Source: Hydrocarboniphaga effusa AP103 (GTDB lineage Bacteria; Pseudomonadota; Gammaproteobacteria; Nevskiales; Nevskiaceae). From it: DNA of 64,000 nucleotides. Below the pieces are notes generated by a model. The model did no database searches. It was given only the letters and a program-made list of their open reading frames with translations, and was not told the DNA's origin. Shown here piece after piece: positions 1 through 8,926 of this stretch. The DNA is taken from assembly GCF_000271305.1 (NCBI RefSeq), contig NZ_AKGD01000003.1, forward strand, positions 186,001-250,000, read 5' to 3'. A program made the translations under genes and the position numbers. The first letter of the stretch is position 1. Each line of letters begins with the position of its first letter.

Positions 1-967
1 CGCGATCTATCTGAAGATCCACCATGCGCTCGCCGACGGCGTGCGCTGCATGCGGTTCGTGGAAGCCTGTCACGCCATGACACCGGACCAAGCGATCCGC
101 GCACCGTGGGACGGCACCCCCACGACCAAACGCAAGCCGTGCGCACCTGCCGATCCTGCGATGACGCCAAGGTTGGGATTAGGCGATGTCGCGGCCGCCG
201 TCAGACATACGGCGACCTCGATGCGCTGGTCACGCGATCACGATCCTGAGCTCATCAGACCGTTCTCGGCGCCGCGCTCCAAACTCAACGGATACGTCAC
301 CAACGCGCGACGCGTGGCGACGCAGCAGCTGGAAATCGATCGACTCAAGCGCATCGCCAAGCACGCCGGGGTGTCTTCAAACGACGTCTACCTCAGCGTC
401 ATCGGAGCGGCCTTGCGCGCCCATCTGAGTGCGCAGGACGGATTGCCCGATCGCAGTCTGATCGCCGCTGTGCCCTTCAGCTTGCGACAACTCGGAGACG
501 ATGCGAACGGCAATCAGGTGGCCTTCAGCTGGGCCACCTTGGCTACCGACATCGACGAGCCGGCGGTCCGGCTGAATCGCGTTCACGCATCGACGTTCGC
601 GGCCAAGCGTCACATCGAGGCGATGCCGGCACCGTTGCGTCCCTTGCTCACCGCAGCACTGGCGGCACCGGCCACGCTGGCCGGCGCCGCCGGTCTCACC
701 CAGTGGTTGCCGCCGCCGATGAACCTGGTGGTCTCGAACGTTCCGGGACCCGCCTCGACGCTCTACCTCGGCGGCGCTCGCCTGGAGGCGCTGTACCCGG
801 TCTCCATTCCGATGCAAGGCCAGGTTCTGAACATCACCGGCGTGAGCTACGGCCGGCATCTGAATGTGGGCTTCACGGGCAGCCGCGATGCACTGCCGCA
901 TCTGCAACGCCTCGCCTTGTTGTCCCGCACCGCGTTGGACGAGCTCGAACGCGCCTACGAAAACTAG
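1..967 (+). CDS. Wax ester synthase/diacylglycerol acyltransferase (WS/DGAT), 5' end missing
   Basis: The frame is open from base 2 and ends at TAG 965-967, giving about 321 residues against roughly 450-500 for the WS/DGAT family, so the N-terminal third lies outside the window. The first readable residues contain HHALADG (bases 20-40), which fits the HHxxxDG acyltransferase active site; the C-terminal half has a VSNVPGP block typical of the family. The enzyme would join an acyl-CoA to a fatty alcohol or diacylglycerol to make storage wax esters or triacylglycerol. It lies 25 bases before a MaoC-type hydratase and a PHA synthase, so a lipid-storage locus is inferred. Identity is firm; substrate preference is unknown. 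Confidence 0.88.
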   Translation, partial: AIYLKIHHALADGVRCMRFVEACHAMTPDQAIRAPWDGTPTTKRKPCAPADPAMTPRLGLGDVAAAVRHTATSMRWSRDHDPELIRPFSAPRSKLNGYVTNARRVATQQLEIDRLKRIAKHAGVSSNDVYLSVIGAALRAHLSAQDGLPDRSLIAAVPFSLRQLGDDANGNQVAFSWATLATDIDEPAVRLNRVHASTFAAKRHIEAMPAPLRPLLTAALAAPATLAGAAGLTQWLPPPMNLVVSNVPGPASTLYLGGARLEALYPVSIPMQGQVLNITGVSYGRHLNVGFTGSRDALPHLQRLALLSRTALDELERAYEN

Positions 968-992
968 AGACCCAGCACGGGAGGAGCAACGC

Positions 993-1460
993 ATGATCCA
1001 AGACAACCAGTACCGCATGTCCACCGTTGCGCAGTTTGTCGGGAATGAACTCGGCGTAAGCGATTGGGTCGAGGTCGGCCAAGATCGCATCAACACCTTC
1101 GCCGACTGCACCGGCGATCACCAGTGGATTCACACTGACGTCGAGCGTTGCCATCGCGAAAGCCCGTTCGGGGCGCCAATCGCGCACGGGTTTCTGAGCC
1201 TGTCGATGCTGGCCAAGCTGTTGTTCGATGTCGGCGTCGTGCCGAGCGACGCCGGTCGCGCCATCAACGCGGGACTCAGCGAAGTCCGGTTTCGCGCGCC
1301 GGTGCGCGCGAACAGTCGCATTCGAGCACGCGTGAAACTGGAGTCCGCTGCACCGAAGTCCGAGGGCCGACTGCTGTTGCAGGTCTCCGCAGTGCTCGAG
1401 ATCGAGAACGAGAAGGAACCGGCGCTACAAGCGCAGATCGCCGTCATGTTGTTGCCGTAG
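993..1460 (+). CDS. MaoC-like (R)-specific enoyl-CoA hydratase
   Basis: 155 residues, ATG preceded by GGGAGGAG. It has one hot-dog MaoC domain; the central motif TGDHQWIH followed by IAHGFLSLS carries the Asp/His pair expected at the hydratase site. MaoC/PhaJ-type enzymes hydrate trans-2-enoyl-CoA from beta-oxidation to (R)-3-hydroxyacyl-CoA, the direct substrate of PHA synthase. It stands between the WS/DGAT gene and phaC, with its stop only 8 bases before the phaC ATG, so it is probably cotranscribed and supplies monomers. A NodN-like dehydratase with another substrate is the main alternative. Confidence 0.82.
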   Translation: MIQDNQYRMSTVAQFVGNELGVSDWVEVGQDRINTFADCTGDHQWIHTDVERCHRESPFGAPIAHGFLSLSMLAKLLFDVGVVPSDAGRAINAGLSEVRFRAPVRANSRIRARVKLESAAPKSEGRLLLQVSAVLEIENEKEPALQAQIAVMLLP

Positions 1461-1468
1461 GAGGTGCC

Positions 1469-3143
1469 ATGACCGACTCCACCGAACGGCTGGGCGCCCA
1501 CAGTGCCGAAGCGATCCTGGGTCACAATCCCATCGTCGGCTTTCGCGCTCGCGATGTGCTTCGAGAAGGCATGCGAACCCTCCGGGTCGCCGCCGCGCAA
1601 CCCTACCTGACCGTCAAAACCGTCGGCCATTTCGCGCAGGAGATGCGCAAGGTTCTGGCCGGCGCATCGAAACTCGAACCATCACCGCGAGACCGGCGCT
1701 TCTCGGATGCCGCGTGGAAGAGCGATTCGCGGTATCGCCATTGGCTCCAAAGCTGGCTCGCACTCGAGAAGTCCTTGGCGGAATGGGTGGAGGGCCAAGA
1801 CCTCAAGCCGCACAGTCGAGCGCGGCTCGAATTCATGTTGTCGCTGCTGACCGATGCGATGGCCCCATCGAACTTTCCGTGGCAGCCTGAAGCCGTACGC
1901 CGCTTTCGTGACAGCGGCGGCCTGAGCGCGTTCGAAGGCCTGCGCAATCTGGCGCGCGACCTTCGCGAGAACAAAGGCTTGCCGGCGCAGGTCGACAAGC
2001 GCTCGTTCAAGGTCGGTGGCAATCTCGCGACCACCGCTGGCGACGTGGTGCTCCAGACAGAGGTGATGGAGCTGATCCAGTACCGGCCGACGACGCCTCA
2101 GGTACATGAGATTCCGGTGCTCATCGTGCCGCCGCAGATCAACAAGTTCTACATCTTCGATCTGACGTCGGAGAAGAGCGTGGTGCGCGGCCTGCTGGAT
2201 GCCGGCCTGCAAGTGTTCATCGTCAGTTGGCGAAACCCCACGACCGCCTGCGCTGAATGGGGCTTGGCCGAATACGCGGCCGCGATCGACATGTCGATCG
2301 CCACGATCTGACAGCTGGCGCACTCGGCGCGCGTAAACCTGATGGGCGCCTGCGCAGGAGGCATCACGCTTGCCGCCTACGTCGCCGCACGGGCCGCGGC
2401 GCGCGATCTTCGCGTCAACACCCTGACGCTGCTGGTGAGTGTGCTCGATGTCGGTGAACTCGGCGAAACGCCATTGGGCCTGTTCGCAACGCCCAGTGCG
2501 ATCGAAGCCGCACGTAAGAAATCCGCAAGGGCTGGTGTACTCGACGGACGGGCAATGGCGGCTGCTTTCGCTTGGTTACAATGACCTGATCTGGAACTAC
2601 TGGATCAACAACGTGCTGCTCGGCAATGCGCCGCCGGCCTTCGACATCCTGTACTGGAACAACGACTACACCCGCCTGCCGGCGCAGTTGCACAGCGAAT
2701 TCATGGATGTCTTCTTAAACAATTCGCTGAGCCAGAATGGCGCGCTGCGCCTGCATGGCGTGCCGGTCGATCTTCGTAGGATCACCTGCGACAGCTACGT
2801 GCTGGGCGGCACCACCGACCACATCACCCCGTGGAAGGCCTGCTATCGCAACACCCAACTGTTCGGCGGCAATCGCAGCTTCGTACTGGCCAACGCCGGA
2901 CACATGCAAAGCATCCTGAGTCCGCCCGGCAGCAAGAAGGCCGAGTTCTGGACCGGCGGCACGCTCACGGAAACGGCGGATGCCTGGCGAGCGTCAGCGG
3001 AGCACCACGGCGGAAGCTGGTGGCCGCACTGGCATGGCTGGCTGCACGAACGATCCGGCACCTTGCGTGCAGCCCCCTCTTCATCTGGGAATGAGGACTA
3101 TCCCGTTCTCTATAACGCACCAGGACGATACGTCTACGAATGA
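1469..3143 (+). pseudogene. phaC: Class II-like polyhydroxyalkanoate synthase, broken by a nonsense codon and a frameshift
   Basis: Starts ATG 1469 after GGAGG. The first part reads 280 residues to an in-frame TGA at 2309-2311. The same frame then continues with the catalytic-cysteine lipase box MGACAGG until a second stop at 2582-2584. The match resumes in another frame at about 2578 (YNDLIWNYW) and runs to TGA 3141-3143, carrying the TTDHITPWK (Asp) and NAGHMQSIL (His) motifs. Joined together it would be about 558 residues, a normal PhaC length, and the C-terminal third resembles medium-chain (class II) synthases. The TGA is one C-to-T change from CGA; at the second lesion codons matching Arg-Pro of the family FAWLRPND motif appear lost. 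All catalytic residues survive, so decay is recent or the lesions are assembly errors. Confidence 0.9.
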
Positions 3144-4042
3144 GCTCCGCTCGCCCCGAAAGAATCAAGAGCATTCGCCCCCTGCGCGCGCGCCTGGATC
3201 GTCATGCCGCGCCGGTCTCCAGCGGCGCGATCGAAGTCGGTTACCTGCATGTCGACGGTGTGCGTCTGCGTTACGCGCGCTCCGAGGGCACGGGCGATCC
3301 GATTCTGATGTGCAACGGCATCGGGGCGAATTTCGAGCTCTTAATGCCCTTCGTCGAAGCGCTCAAGGGACGTCGCATCGTACTGTTCGACGTGCCCGGA
3401 TGCGGACAATCCGAGGCAAGCCTGTTCTGGCCGACCCTGAGGCGTTATGCGAATTTCGCGGTGGGCCTGCTGGATGCGCTCGGGCATTCCGGCGCCTTCA
3501 GCGTGGCGGGCGTTTCCTGGGGCGGCGGATTGGCCCAGCAGATTGCCCGCGATTATCCGGATCGCGTGCAGCATCTGATCCTGATGGCGACAAGTCCCGG
3601 CATCCTGATGGTGCCGGGCCGACTCTCGGCACTGCTGTTGATGATGTCGCCGATTCGCTACTTCTCGCCGCGATTCATGGCACGCAATGCGAGCACCATC
3701 TACGGTGGTGAAATGCAGGGTCATCTCGGCCGTGCGGCGCGCTACGCCTCGAAGGCTCGGCCACCAGCAGTCCACGCCTATTTTCAGCAGCTCTACGCGA
3801 TCTTTCGCTTCACCAGCCTGCCGTGGCTCCACAAGCTCAAATGCCCGGCGCTGATTCTGTGCGGCGACGACGACCCGCTGATCCGTCCGTCCAACGCCTA
3901 CATCCTCGCCGCATTGCTTCGCGACGCGCGCCTGCATTTCATCCGCGGTGGTGGGCACCTGTTTCTCGACATGCAGGCGGACGAAACCGCTCGGGTCATC
4001 GAACAGTTTCTCGTCGAGAAAACTCCAGGCGCCAAGCGATGA
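3140..4042 (+). CDS. phaZ: Intracellular PHA depolymerase (alpha/beta hydrolase)
   Basis: 300 residues; its ATG overlaps the phaC stop (ATGA), so the two are translationally coupled. The alpha/beta-hydrolase fold shows the nucleophile elbow GVSWGG (Ser126), an acidic run GDDDPL (about 243-245) and GGGH with His273. The sequence around GVSWGG and MVPGR resembles the depolymerase encoded next to class II phaC in pseudomonads. It would hydrolyse stored PHA to 3-hydroxy acids at the granule surface. Unlike the neighbouring synthase it is intact. A generic esterase role cannot be excluded, but order and motif context favour PhaZ. Confidence 0.83.
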   Translation: MSSARPERIKSIRPLRARLDRHAAPVSSGAIEVGYLHVDGVRLRYARSEGTGDPILMCNGIGANFELLMPFVEALKGRRIVLFDVPGCGQSEASLFWPTLRRYANFAVGLLDALGHSGAFSVAGVSWGGGLAQQIARDYPDRVQHLILMATSPGILMVPGRLSALLLMMSPIRYFSPRFMARNASTIYGGEMQGHLGRAARYASKARPPAVHAYFQQLYAIFRFTSLPWLHKLKCPALILCGDDDPLIRPSNAYILAALLRDARLHFIRGGGHLFLDMQADETARVIEQFLVEKTPGAKR

Positions 4043-4139
4043 CAGCGCAACCCGGGCTGCGCGCGAGTCACACTCACTGGCAAGCTAACGTCGGGCTCGT
4101 CGTGTCTCGCGCCAGTTCGACGAAAGACCGAAGCGCCCG

Positions 4140-5141
4140 ATGAATGATTCACCGGAGCTCCGCGACATCGTCTACACCGGCTTGCAGCGCGCCGGCATCG
4201 ATGTGTCGGCCGTCAGCCAGCGATTGCGGTACGAAGTCGCGCCGGGCGTCGAGCTTCAAACTCGATTCCCGCATGCCCAGCAGCCGGATTTTTGGCTGGC
4301 GGTGGAATCGATCGCTGGCGACGGTGATATCGGGCTGCACATCTGTCCGTACATGCCCGAGCTTCGAGCCGGCGTGTTGGCTTACGTCATGCTGAGCTGT
4401 CCGACCTACGCGGACGGATTCGACCTCTTTTGCAGGTCCTCGCGCTTGCTGTCCGATGCACTACAGCTCTCGATTCGCCGTTCGTCTCGCGACGCAGAGT
4501 TGTTGCTGCAGTCGACCGACGTCAGCGCACCGCAGATGCGCCACACCGAAATCTGCATGACGTTCGCGTTGGTTCGATTCTTTCGCCACGTCACAGACGG
4601 CGCGTTCAAACCGACCTCGGTTTCCTTGAGTTGCACGCAGCGTGCGCCGCTAAGGCACTACGAATCGGTGTTCGATTGCAAGGTCAGTTTCGGGGCAGAG
4701 CGCAGCACGATCGAATTTGAACGCGCGCTGCTCGATCGGATGTCGCCCCATCACATCGCTGAACTGTGGAAAGCGCATCGCAAGGAAATCGACAAGCGAC
4801 TCCTTAAGTTGCATCGCGCGGATCTCGAAGAGCGAGTCCGGCAAGTCCTGGTGGCCTATCTCCCGCATCGACGCTGCAGCTTCGACCAACTCGCTGCCGA
4901 ACTGCAGATTCCCAATCGCACCTTGCGCCTGAGGCTCGATGCGCTCGGCACCACCTTCTCTGATCTCCAGGAAGGCGAGTGCCTGCGCATCGCCAAGCGC
5001 ATGCTCCGACGTGAGCGCAGCCGCCTGGAGGATGTCGCCGAAGCGGCGGGTTATTCGGAGCTGTCCGCCTTGTGTCGCGCGTTCAAGCGAAAGACCGGGC
5101 TCACACCCTCCGAGTACCGGGTGACCCGTGGAACCTACTGA
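4140..5141 (+). CDS. AraC-family transcriptional regulator with arabinose-binding-type N-terminal domain
   Basis: 333 residues starting ATG 4140, 97 bases after phaZ. The N-terminal two thirds match the effector domain seen in OruR-like AraC regulators, and the last about 100 residues form the double helix-turn-helix; the end (YSELSALCRAFKRKTGLTPSEYR) is the classic AraC signature. It lies on the same strand as the storage cluster and probably regulates it, although no operator can be identified. Its ligand is unknown. It is the last intact gene before the integrated element. Confidence 0.85.
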   Translation: MNDSPELRDIVYTGLQRAGIDVSAVSQRLRYEVAPGVELQTRFPHAQQPDFWLAVESIAGDGDIGLHICPYMPELRAGVLAYVMLSCPTYADGFDLFCRSSRLLSDALQLSIRRSSRDAELLLQSTDVSAPQMRHTEICMTFALVRFFRHVTDGAFKPTSVSLSCTQRAPLRHYESVFDCKVSFGAERSTIEFERALLDRMSPHHIAELWKAHRKEIDKRLLKLHRADLEERVRQVLVAYLPHRRCSFDQLAAELQIPNRTLRLRLDALGTTFSDLQEGECLRIAKRMLRRERSRLEDVAEAAGYSELSALCRAFKRKTGLTPSEYRVTRGTY

Positions 5142-5329
5142 TACCGAGTCGCATCGCATCAATCGAAATGGCGACACGCAGAGACAACGGAGCACTGAAT
5201 GAACATGATGTCGTCCCCCCCCTCGCGTCGCAAGCTGCGCTTCTGCCCAATCAGGACATACAACACATCTGCAATGACACACTGAAAACCTGCTCAGCCA
5301 ATACTTCGAAAGGTGAAAGCCATGAGCGT

Positions 5330-5455
5330 TGTGATGGCCTCAATCCTGAAGCCTATCTGCGATACGTTCTCGAACGCATCGCAGATCACAGCACCAACAA
5401 GCTCGATGAGTTGCTGCCTTGGAATGTCGCCGATCAGATTGCACAACAGGTGAGT
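5330..5455 (+). pseudogene. Remnant of an IS66-family transposase C-terminus
   Basis: In one frame this stretch encodes GLNPEAYLRYVLERIAD followed by INxIDELLPWN-like residues (NKLDELLPWNVA), which is the conserved extreme C-terminal motif of IS66 TnpC transposases. Only about 40 residues remain of a protein of roughly 500; no start, no catalytic domain and no recognisable terminal inverted repeats are present. The rest of 5142-5476 holds no gene that I recognise. The fragment marks old insertion activity at the left side of the integrated element, between the AraC regulator and the KfrA-like gene. Confidence 0.75.
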
Positions 5456-5476
5456 TTAAGGCGCTTAAAAATGCGA

Positions 5477-6082
5477 TCACCTATTCGCCGACCGCAGTAC
5501 CTGTTGGGTGTGGTTGAAGATTTCGCTCATTGCCGCAATGCGTCCGCGCAGTTCGCCGGCGAGTCCTAGCGCTTCGGCAGTCGCTCGACGTTCCTTTTCA
5601 ATTGCCAGGTCGAGTGCGTCAGCGCGCTCCAGGGCGATTTTACGCTCCGCGTCCATCCGCGTCACAGCTTTGAGTGCGCGTTTTTCCGAGTCGCGCGAGG
5701 CGACCAACTCTCGGGCGAGTTCGTCGAGCTGCTTCTCATAGTCGCCGCCTTCCGACAGCGCGGCGTCACGTTCGGCTTCAGCATCGAGAATCCGATCTTG
5801 GCAAGCCGCTTCGATGGCTGCGATCCGCTCATCCGCAAGCCGCCCGGCAGCTGCCCAAGCGTTGAGGTTGGCAGCTTGAAACGCGTTAAGCACTTCTGCG
5901 GGAATGGTGGCGGCGATGCCTTCGGCCTTGCGACGCGATTCGCGCCAAGCGCGCAGGGCGGGGCAGATGTCCCGCAGGCTGCCATAGCCAATCTGGGCAC
6001 GGACGGATTCGGCCGTGACTTTCCGGCCCTCGGCGACGATCTTGTCTGCTGCCGCCGGCACCAGATGGTTCCAGTCACTCAT
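5477..6082 (-). CDS. KfrA-like DNA-binding coiled-coil protein
   Basis: 201 residues. The N-terminus (about 1-60) fits the KfrA DNA-binding domain of plasmid partition/replication regions, with the VTAESVRAQIGYGSLRDI helix-turn-helix-like segment. From about residue 75 to 185 the sequence is a long alanine- and charge-rich coiled coil. KfrA proteins bind their own promoters and can associate with nucleoid or plasmid DNA; here the gene is chromosomal and transcribed towards the IS66 remnant. A strong palindrome lies 21 bases upstream of the ATG and is a likely autoregulatory operator. It suggests a plasmid- or ICE-derived ancestry for the element. Confidence 0.8.
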   Translation of the reverse strand: MSDWNHLVPAAADKIVAEGRKVTAESVRAQIGYGSLRDICPALRAWRESRRKAEGIAATIPAEVLNAFQAANLNAWAAAGRLADERIAAIEAACQDRILDAEAERDAALSEGGDYEKQLDELARELVASRDSEKRALKAVTRMDAERKIALERADALDLAIEKERRATAEALGLAGELRGRIAAMSEIFNHTQQVLRSANR

Positions 6083-6102
6083 GGTTGGATTCCTTGGTAA
6101 GG

Positions 6103-6126
6103 ATTACCGGTAATACCGGCATTACC
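6103..6126. promoter_or_regulatory. Overlapping palindromes upstream of the KfrA-like gene, candidate operator
   Basis: ATTACCGGTAAT (6103-6114) is a perfect 12-base palindrome. It overlaps GGTAATACCGGCATTACC (6109-6126), whose six-base arms GGTAAT/ATTACC are also perfect, giving three alternating half sites 21 bases upstream of the KfrA-like ATG. This arrangement is what an autoregulating dimeric DNA-binding protein would use. The link to KfrA is inferred from position only. Confidence 0.55.
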
Positions 6127-6153
6127 AGCATCAATTCGAGGAAGGCGCTGGTC

Positions 6154-7146
6154 CTAGCCTGCATCTCGCGTCTCTGCGATTTGAGCGCTGCTATGGGCAA
6201 ATCGATGCGCAGCAGTCGATGTGTCGATGCGCTTCTGTTCCGGAGAAAGTAGAGACGCGAGGTCGCGGCGGTTGTGGCTTGCTGCGCTCCACTGATCCAG
6301 CGTTGCCACGATTTCGGCGATGACGTAACGCGGAATTTTTCGAGCGCTGAACGGCGTGGCGAGATGGTCGAAAACGGCGCGCAAGCCGGTTGCCAATCGA
6401 AGATCGCGCAACTCCAGCCAGCGCAGGTGCGGCGCCAACAGCTCGATCGTCACCATCTCGTGACGAACTGCTAACGCGTACATCGGGCGGCGAACCTCTC
6501 CGACTGAGCGAAGCTTTCCGAGGTCGTGAAATAGATAACCCAGCTGCGCGAGATGCGGGGACCAAGCATCATCGGGAGCCAGGAAGCGCGCTGCTTCGGT
6601 AGCCAAGTCCAGCAACTCAGTGCTGTGGGCCAGCAGACCGCCGACAAACGCATGGTGATGCTGCACGCTGCCGCGGCACTTCAGGAACGGAATGCCAACC
6701 ATTGGATCAAGCAGTGCCTCACGCAGAAATCCATTGAGCGGCGAAGGCAGCTCGCTTTCCAAGCGGGCCAAGCGGTCGAACGCGGGCAGTACGGCTTCCG
6801 GGCAACGGTGCCGCGGCAGCAGCGATGTGGCGCGTTCCACTTCATGGCTCGCCAGCCCTGCAAGGCACTGCACTTTCAGCTGAGGCTTGTTATCGAAAAT
6901 CTGGACGCAAGCCAACACCGAGACGGGACAGGGTAGGGGCGGGATCACAACCGAATCGCGCGTCTCTGGCCACACGAAGGCCGTAACACGCCCGGTGGCA
7001 TCTTCCAATGTGAGCTGAAGGCGCAACTGACCGCTACTGCCTTCTCTCTCCGAATATTCGGTTAGCAAGTAAGTGCCGTGGCCCGTCATCCCGGCCTTCA
7101 GGGGAAGTGTCGCAACGGTCCCGAGTTCAACGGTCTCGATCACCAC
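6154..7146 (-). CDS. OB-fold plus HD-domain protein, YhaM/TraI-type
   Basis: 330 residues from GTG 7146, overlapping the stop of the upstream gene (GTGGTGA), so the pair is coupled. Residues about 15-100 look like an OB-fold nucleic-acid-binding domain. Residues about 160-290 form an HD domain with HHH at 163-165, His174 and the LFHDLGK motif at 205-211. The same OB-HD layout occurs in the YhaM 3'-5' exoribonuclease and in the HD part of TraI-like proteins of integrative elements. A metal-dependent nuclease or phosphohydrolase acting on the element's nucleic acid is plausible, but the substrate cannot be deduced. Confidence 0.65.
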   Translation of the reverse strand: MVIETVELGTVATLPLKAGMTGHGTYLLTEYSEREGSSGQLRLQLTLEDATGRVTAFVWPETRDSVVIPPLPCPVSVLACVQIFDNKPQLKVQCLAGLASHEVERATSLLPRHRCPEAVLPAFDRLARLESELPSPLNGFLREALLDPMVGIPFLKCRGSVQHHHAFVGGLLAHSTELLDLATEAARFLAPDDAWSPHLAQLGYLFHDLGKLRSVGEVRRPMYALAVRHEMVTIELLAPHLRWLELRDLRLATGLRAVFDHLATPFSARKIPRYVIAEIVATLDQWSAASHNRRDLASLLSPEQKRIDTSTAAHRFAHSSAQIAETRDAG

Positions 7147-7484
7147 GGCTGTGAGGCCTCGACCTGTGCCAGCAGACTCTCAAGCTGATGAGCCAGCTTG
7201 ATTGTAGTCTCCGCGCTGCTCATCGACTCGGCGCAGCTGGGATCGGCCAGCTGCGCTTCGATCCAATCAACCAAGGCCTCCGCATTGGTGCGGCAATGAT
7301 TGCTTGTGAGCCAGGGCACGAGATTCACGCCGTGTGGGAAGATGCCGTAAACGCGAGCCAGCTCCGAAGCCAGATGGCGAGCGAACTGCATACGAGCGAC
7401 GTCTTCCAGTTCCATTTCAAGCTGGGCAAGGAGCTGCTCGTGAGTGAGCAAGCGCAGCGCTTCGGGACGAATGTCAGGAAGCAT
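7140..7484 (-). CDS. Unknown 114-residue protein of the integrated element
   Basis: I do not recognise this family. It is predicted helical, acidic and soluble, with a short conserved-looking core (HLASELARVYGIFPHGVN) and no signal peptide or membrane segment. It begins 11 bases inside the end of the integrase gene and its stop overlaps the start of the OB/HD gene, so int, this gene and the HD gene form one tightly packed transcript on the minus strand. Its job is presumably tied to element maintenance, by position only. Confidence 0.6.
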   Translation of the reverse strand: MLPDIRPEALRLLTHEQLLAQLEMELEDVARMQFARHLASELARVYGIFPHGVNLVPWLTSNHCRTNAEALVDWIEAQLADPSCAESMSSAETTIKLAHQLESLLAQVEASQPW

Positions 7485-8667
7485 TCGACACCTCGGGATG
7501 CAGGGCGCCGGTGACGAACCGGTCGAAAGCCGAGCCGTCGCGGCGCGTGAGATTGGGCACGAAGCGCGAATAGGTCTTGAACAGCATCATCGTGTTGGCG
7601 TGGCCCAGCTGACGGGCGACCCACTCCGGGTTTTCGCCAGCAGCCAGCCACAGCGTCGCGCAGGTGTGGCGAGTTTGGTACGGCCGGCGCTTTTCGTAGC
7701 CCAGGAAACTTAGTAGTGGATACCAGACACGGTTGGTGAAATTGTCCGTGTCGATCGCTTCACCCTCGCGATTGCAGAACACGAGATCTTTGTCGCCCGT
7801 CGCCTTCTTCTGGGCGAGCAGGGAGTCGTACACCGGCTGGCTCATCTCGATTTCGCGTTGAGAGCCGTCAGTCTTGGTGTACTCCGCATCGCCGCGGACG
7901 ATCGTTTCGCGGATCAGGATCTGCCGGCGCTCGAAGTCGATGTACTTCCACTTCAGGCCATTGATCTCACCGGTGCGCATACCGGTGAAGAAGCGGACGA
8001 CCAAGTAGCTGCGATAATCCGCCCGAACCGTCTCAAGAATCTTGCGCACTTGATCCATCGTGAAGGGATGGATATCTACCCGCTGCTGCTTGAGTCGCTT
8101 GATCTTGTCGATGGGGTTGACGAAGTTATAGCGCTCAGCCGCTTCCGCCAGGATCTGGCCCAGGAGCTGAATCACGCGGTTGATCGTCTTGGCAGCCAGC
8201 GTGGTGTTGCCGTTGCGGCCTTTGGCTTGAGCCAATAACGCACGGAACTGCAAGATGTCTGACTTGCTGATCTCTCCGACCGGCTTTTCGCCAAAGGCCG
8301 GGATCAGGTGCCCGTTAACCGTCGATTCCACCGTCGCAAGATGCGAGCGGCGCCAGGACGGCTTGAACTCGGTCATCCAGGTCGGGGCGAAGTCGCGGAA
8401 CAGCGGGGTCGGCGGTTTGGCGTCGATCGGAGGGATCGGCGCCTTCTCAAGCTTGGCTGTGAAGCGTTCCGACATGGCGCTGCCGGGGAACTGCCGGGCG
8501 TAGTCGAAGTTGCCGGTTGCGATGGCTGCTTCGATGGTGCCAAGCACCTTCTGCATCAGTTTCCGGTTCGCCGGGGTGTCCGCCAACTTGGTGTACTCGC
8601 GGCAGCGCACCCCCTGGTAGCGGAAATCGAAAAACAAGGCGTCGTTGCGAGAGTTGATACTACCCAC
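7474..8667 (-). CDS. Tyrosine recombinase (phage-type integrase, DUF3596-like N-terminus)
   Basis: 397 residues if translation begins at GTG 8667, which has GGAGG eight bases upstream and gives the family-typical start GSINSRN; GTG 8676 is the alternative. An N-terminal arm-binding domain is followed by a SAM-like core-binding domain (about 90-185) and the catalytic domain. Catalytic residues seen are Arg231 (TGMRTGE), Lys265, Arg333 (TRHT), His356 (LGHA) and Tyr366 (KTYSRF); the first His of the HxxR box is replaced by Tyr, as is common in this subfamily. It catalyses site-specific integration and excision. It overlaps the upstream excisionase-like gene by 8 bases. Confidence 0.93.
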   Translation of the reverse strand: MGSINSRNDALFFDFRYQGVRCREYTKLADTPANRKLMQKVLGTIEAAIATGNFDYARQFPGSAMSERFTAKLEKAPIPPIDAKPPTPLFRDFAPTWMTEFKPSWRRSHLATVESTVNGHLIPAFGEKPVGEISKSDILQFRALLAQAKGRNGNTTLAAKTINRVIQLLGQILAEAAERYNFVNPIDKIKRLKQQRVDIHPFTMDQVRKILETVRADYRSYLVVRFFTGMRTGEINGLKWKYIDFERRQILIRETIVRGDAEYTKTDGSQREIEMSQPVYDSLLAQKKATGDKDLVFCNREGEAIDTDNFTNRVWYPLLSFLGYEKRRPYQTRHTCATLWLAAGENPEWVARQLGHANTMMLFKTYSRFVPNLTRRDGSAFDRFVTGALHPEVSNAS

Positions 8668-8896
8668 GGCAAACACCTCCGTTCGCCATGGGGATCGAGA
8701 TGGGGCTTAGTCCCGCATTTGCGAGCATGTCCTGTTCGATGGCTTCCCAGATATAAAGAATCTTTCGGCCGCCGAAGGGGCGGATGTAGTGCTTCCCCTC
8801 AAAAAGAACGGAATCTTTCAGCCGCTCCCTTATGGTGCGAGCGTCGTACTTGATGCGCCCGGAAAGCTCCTCGGTTGTCATATACGTCGTAGCCAC
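8660..8896 (-). CDS. Small helix-turn-helix protein, probable excisionase
   Basis: 78 residues from GTG 8896 with GGAGGG five bases upstream. The segment MTTEELSGRIKYDARTIRE looks like a winged helix-turn-helix, followed by a basic strand-like part ending RKILYIWEAIEQ, as in excisionase/MerR-like DNA-binding proteins. It is the first gene of the minus-strand int transcript and overlaps int by 8 bases. Excisionases steer integrase towards excision. A plain HTH regulator is the alternative. Confidence 0.65.
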   Translation of the reverse strand: MATTYMTTEELSGRIKYDARTIRERLKDSVLFEGKHYIRPFGGRKILYIWEAIEQDMLANAGLSPISIPMANGGVCRG

Positions 8897-8926
8897 TTAC
8901 CCTCCTATGCAGCAGATCGGATGCAT

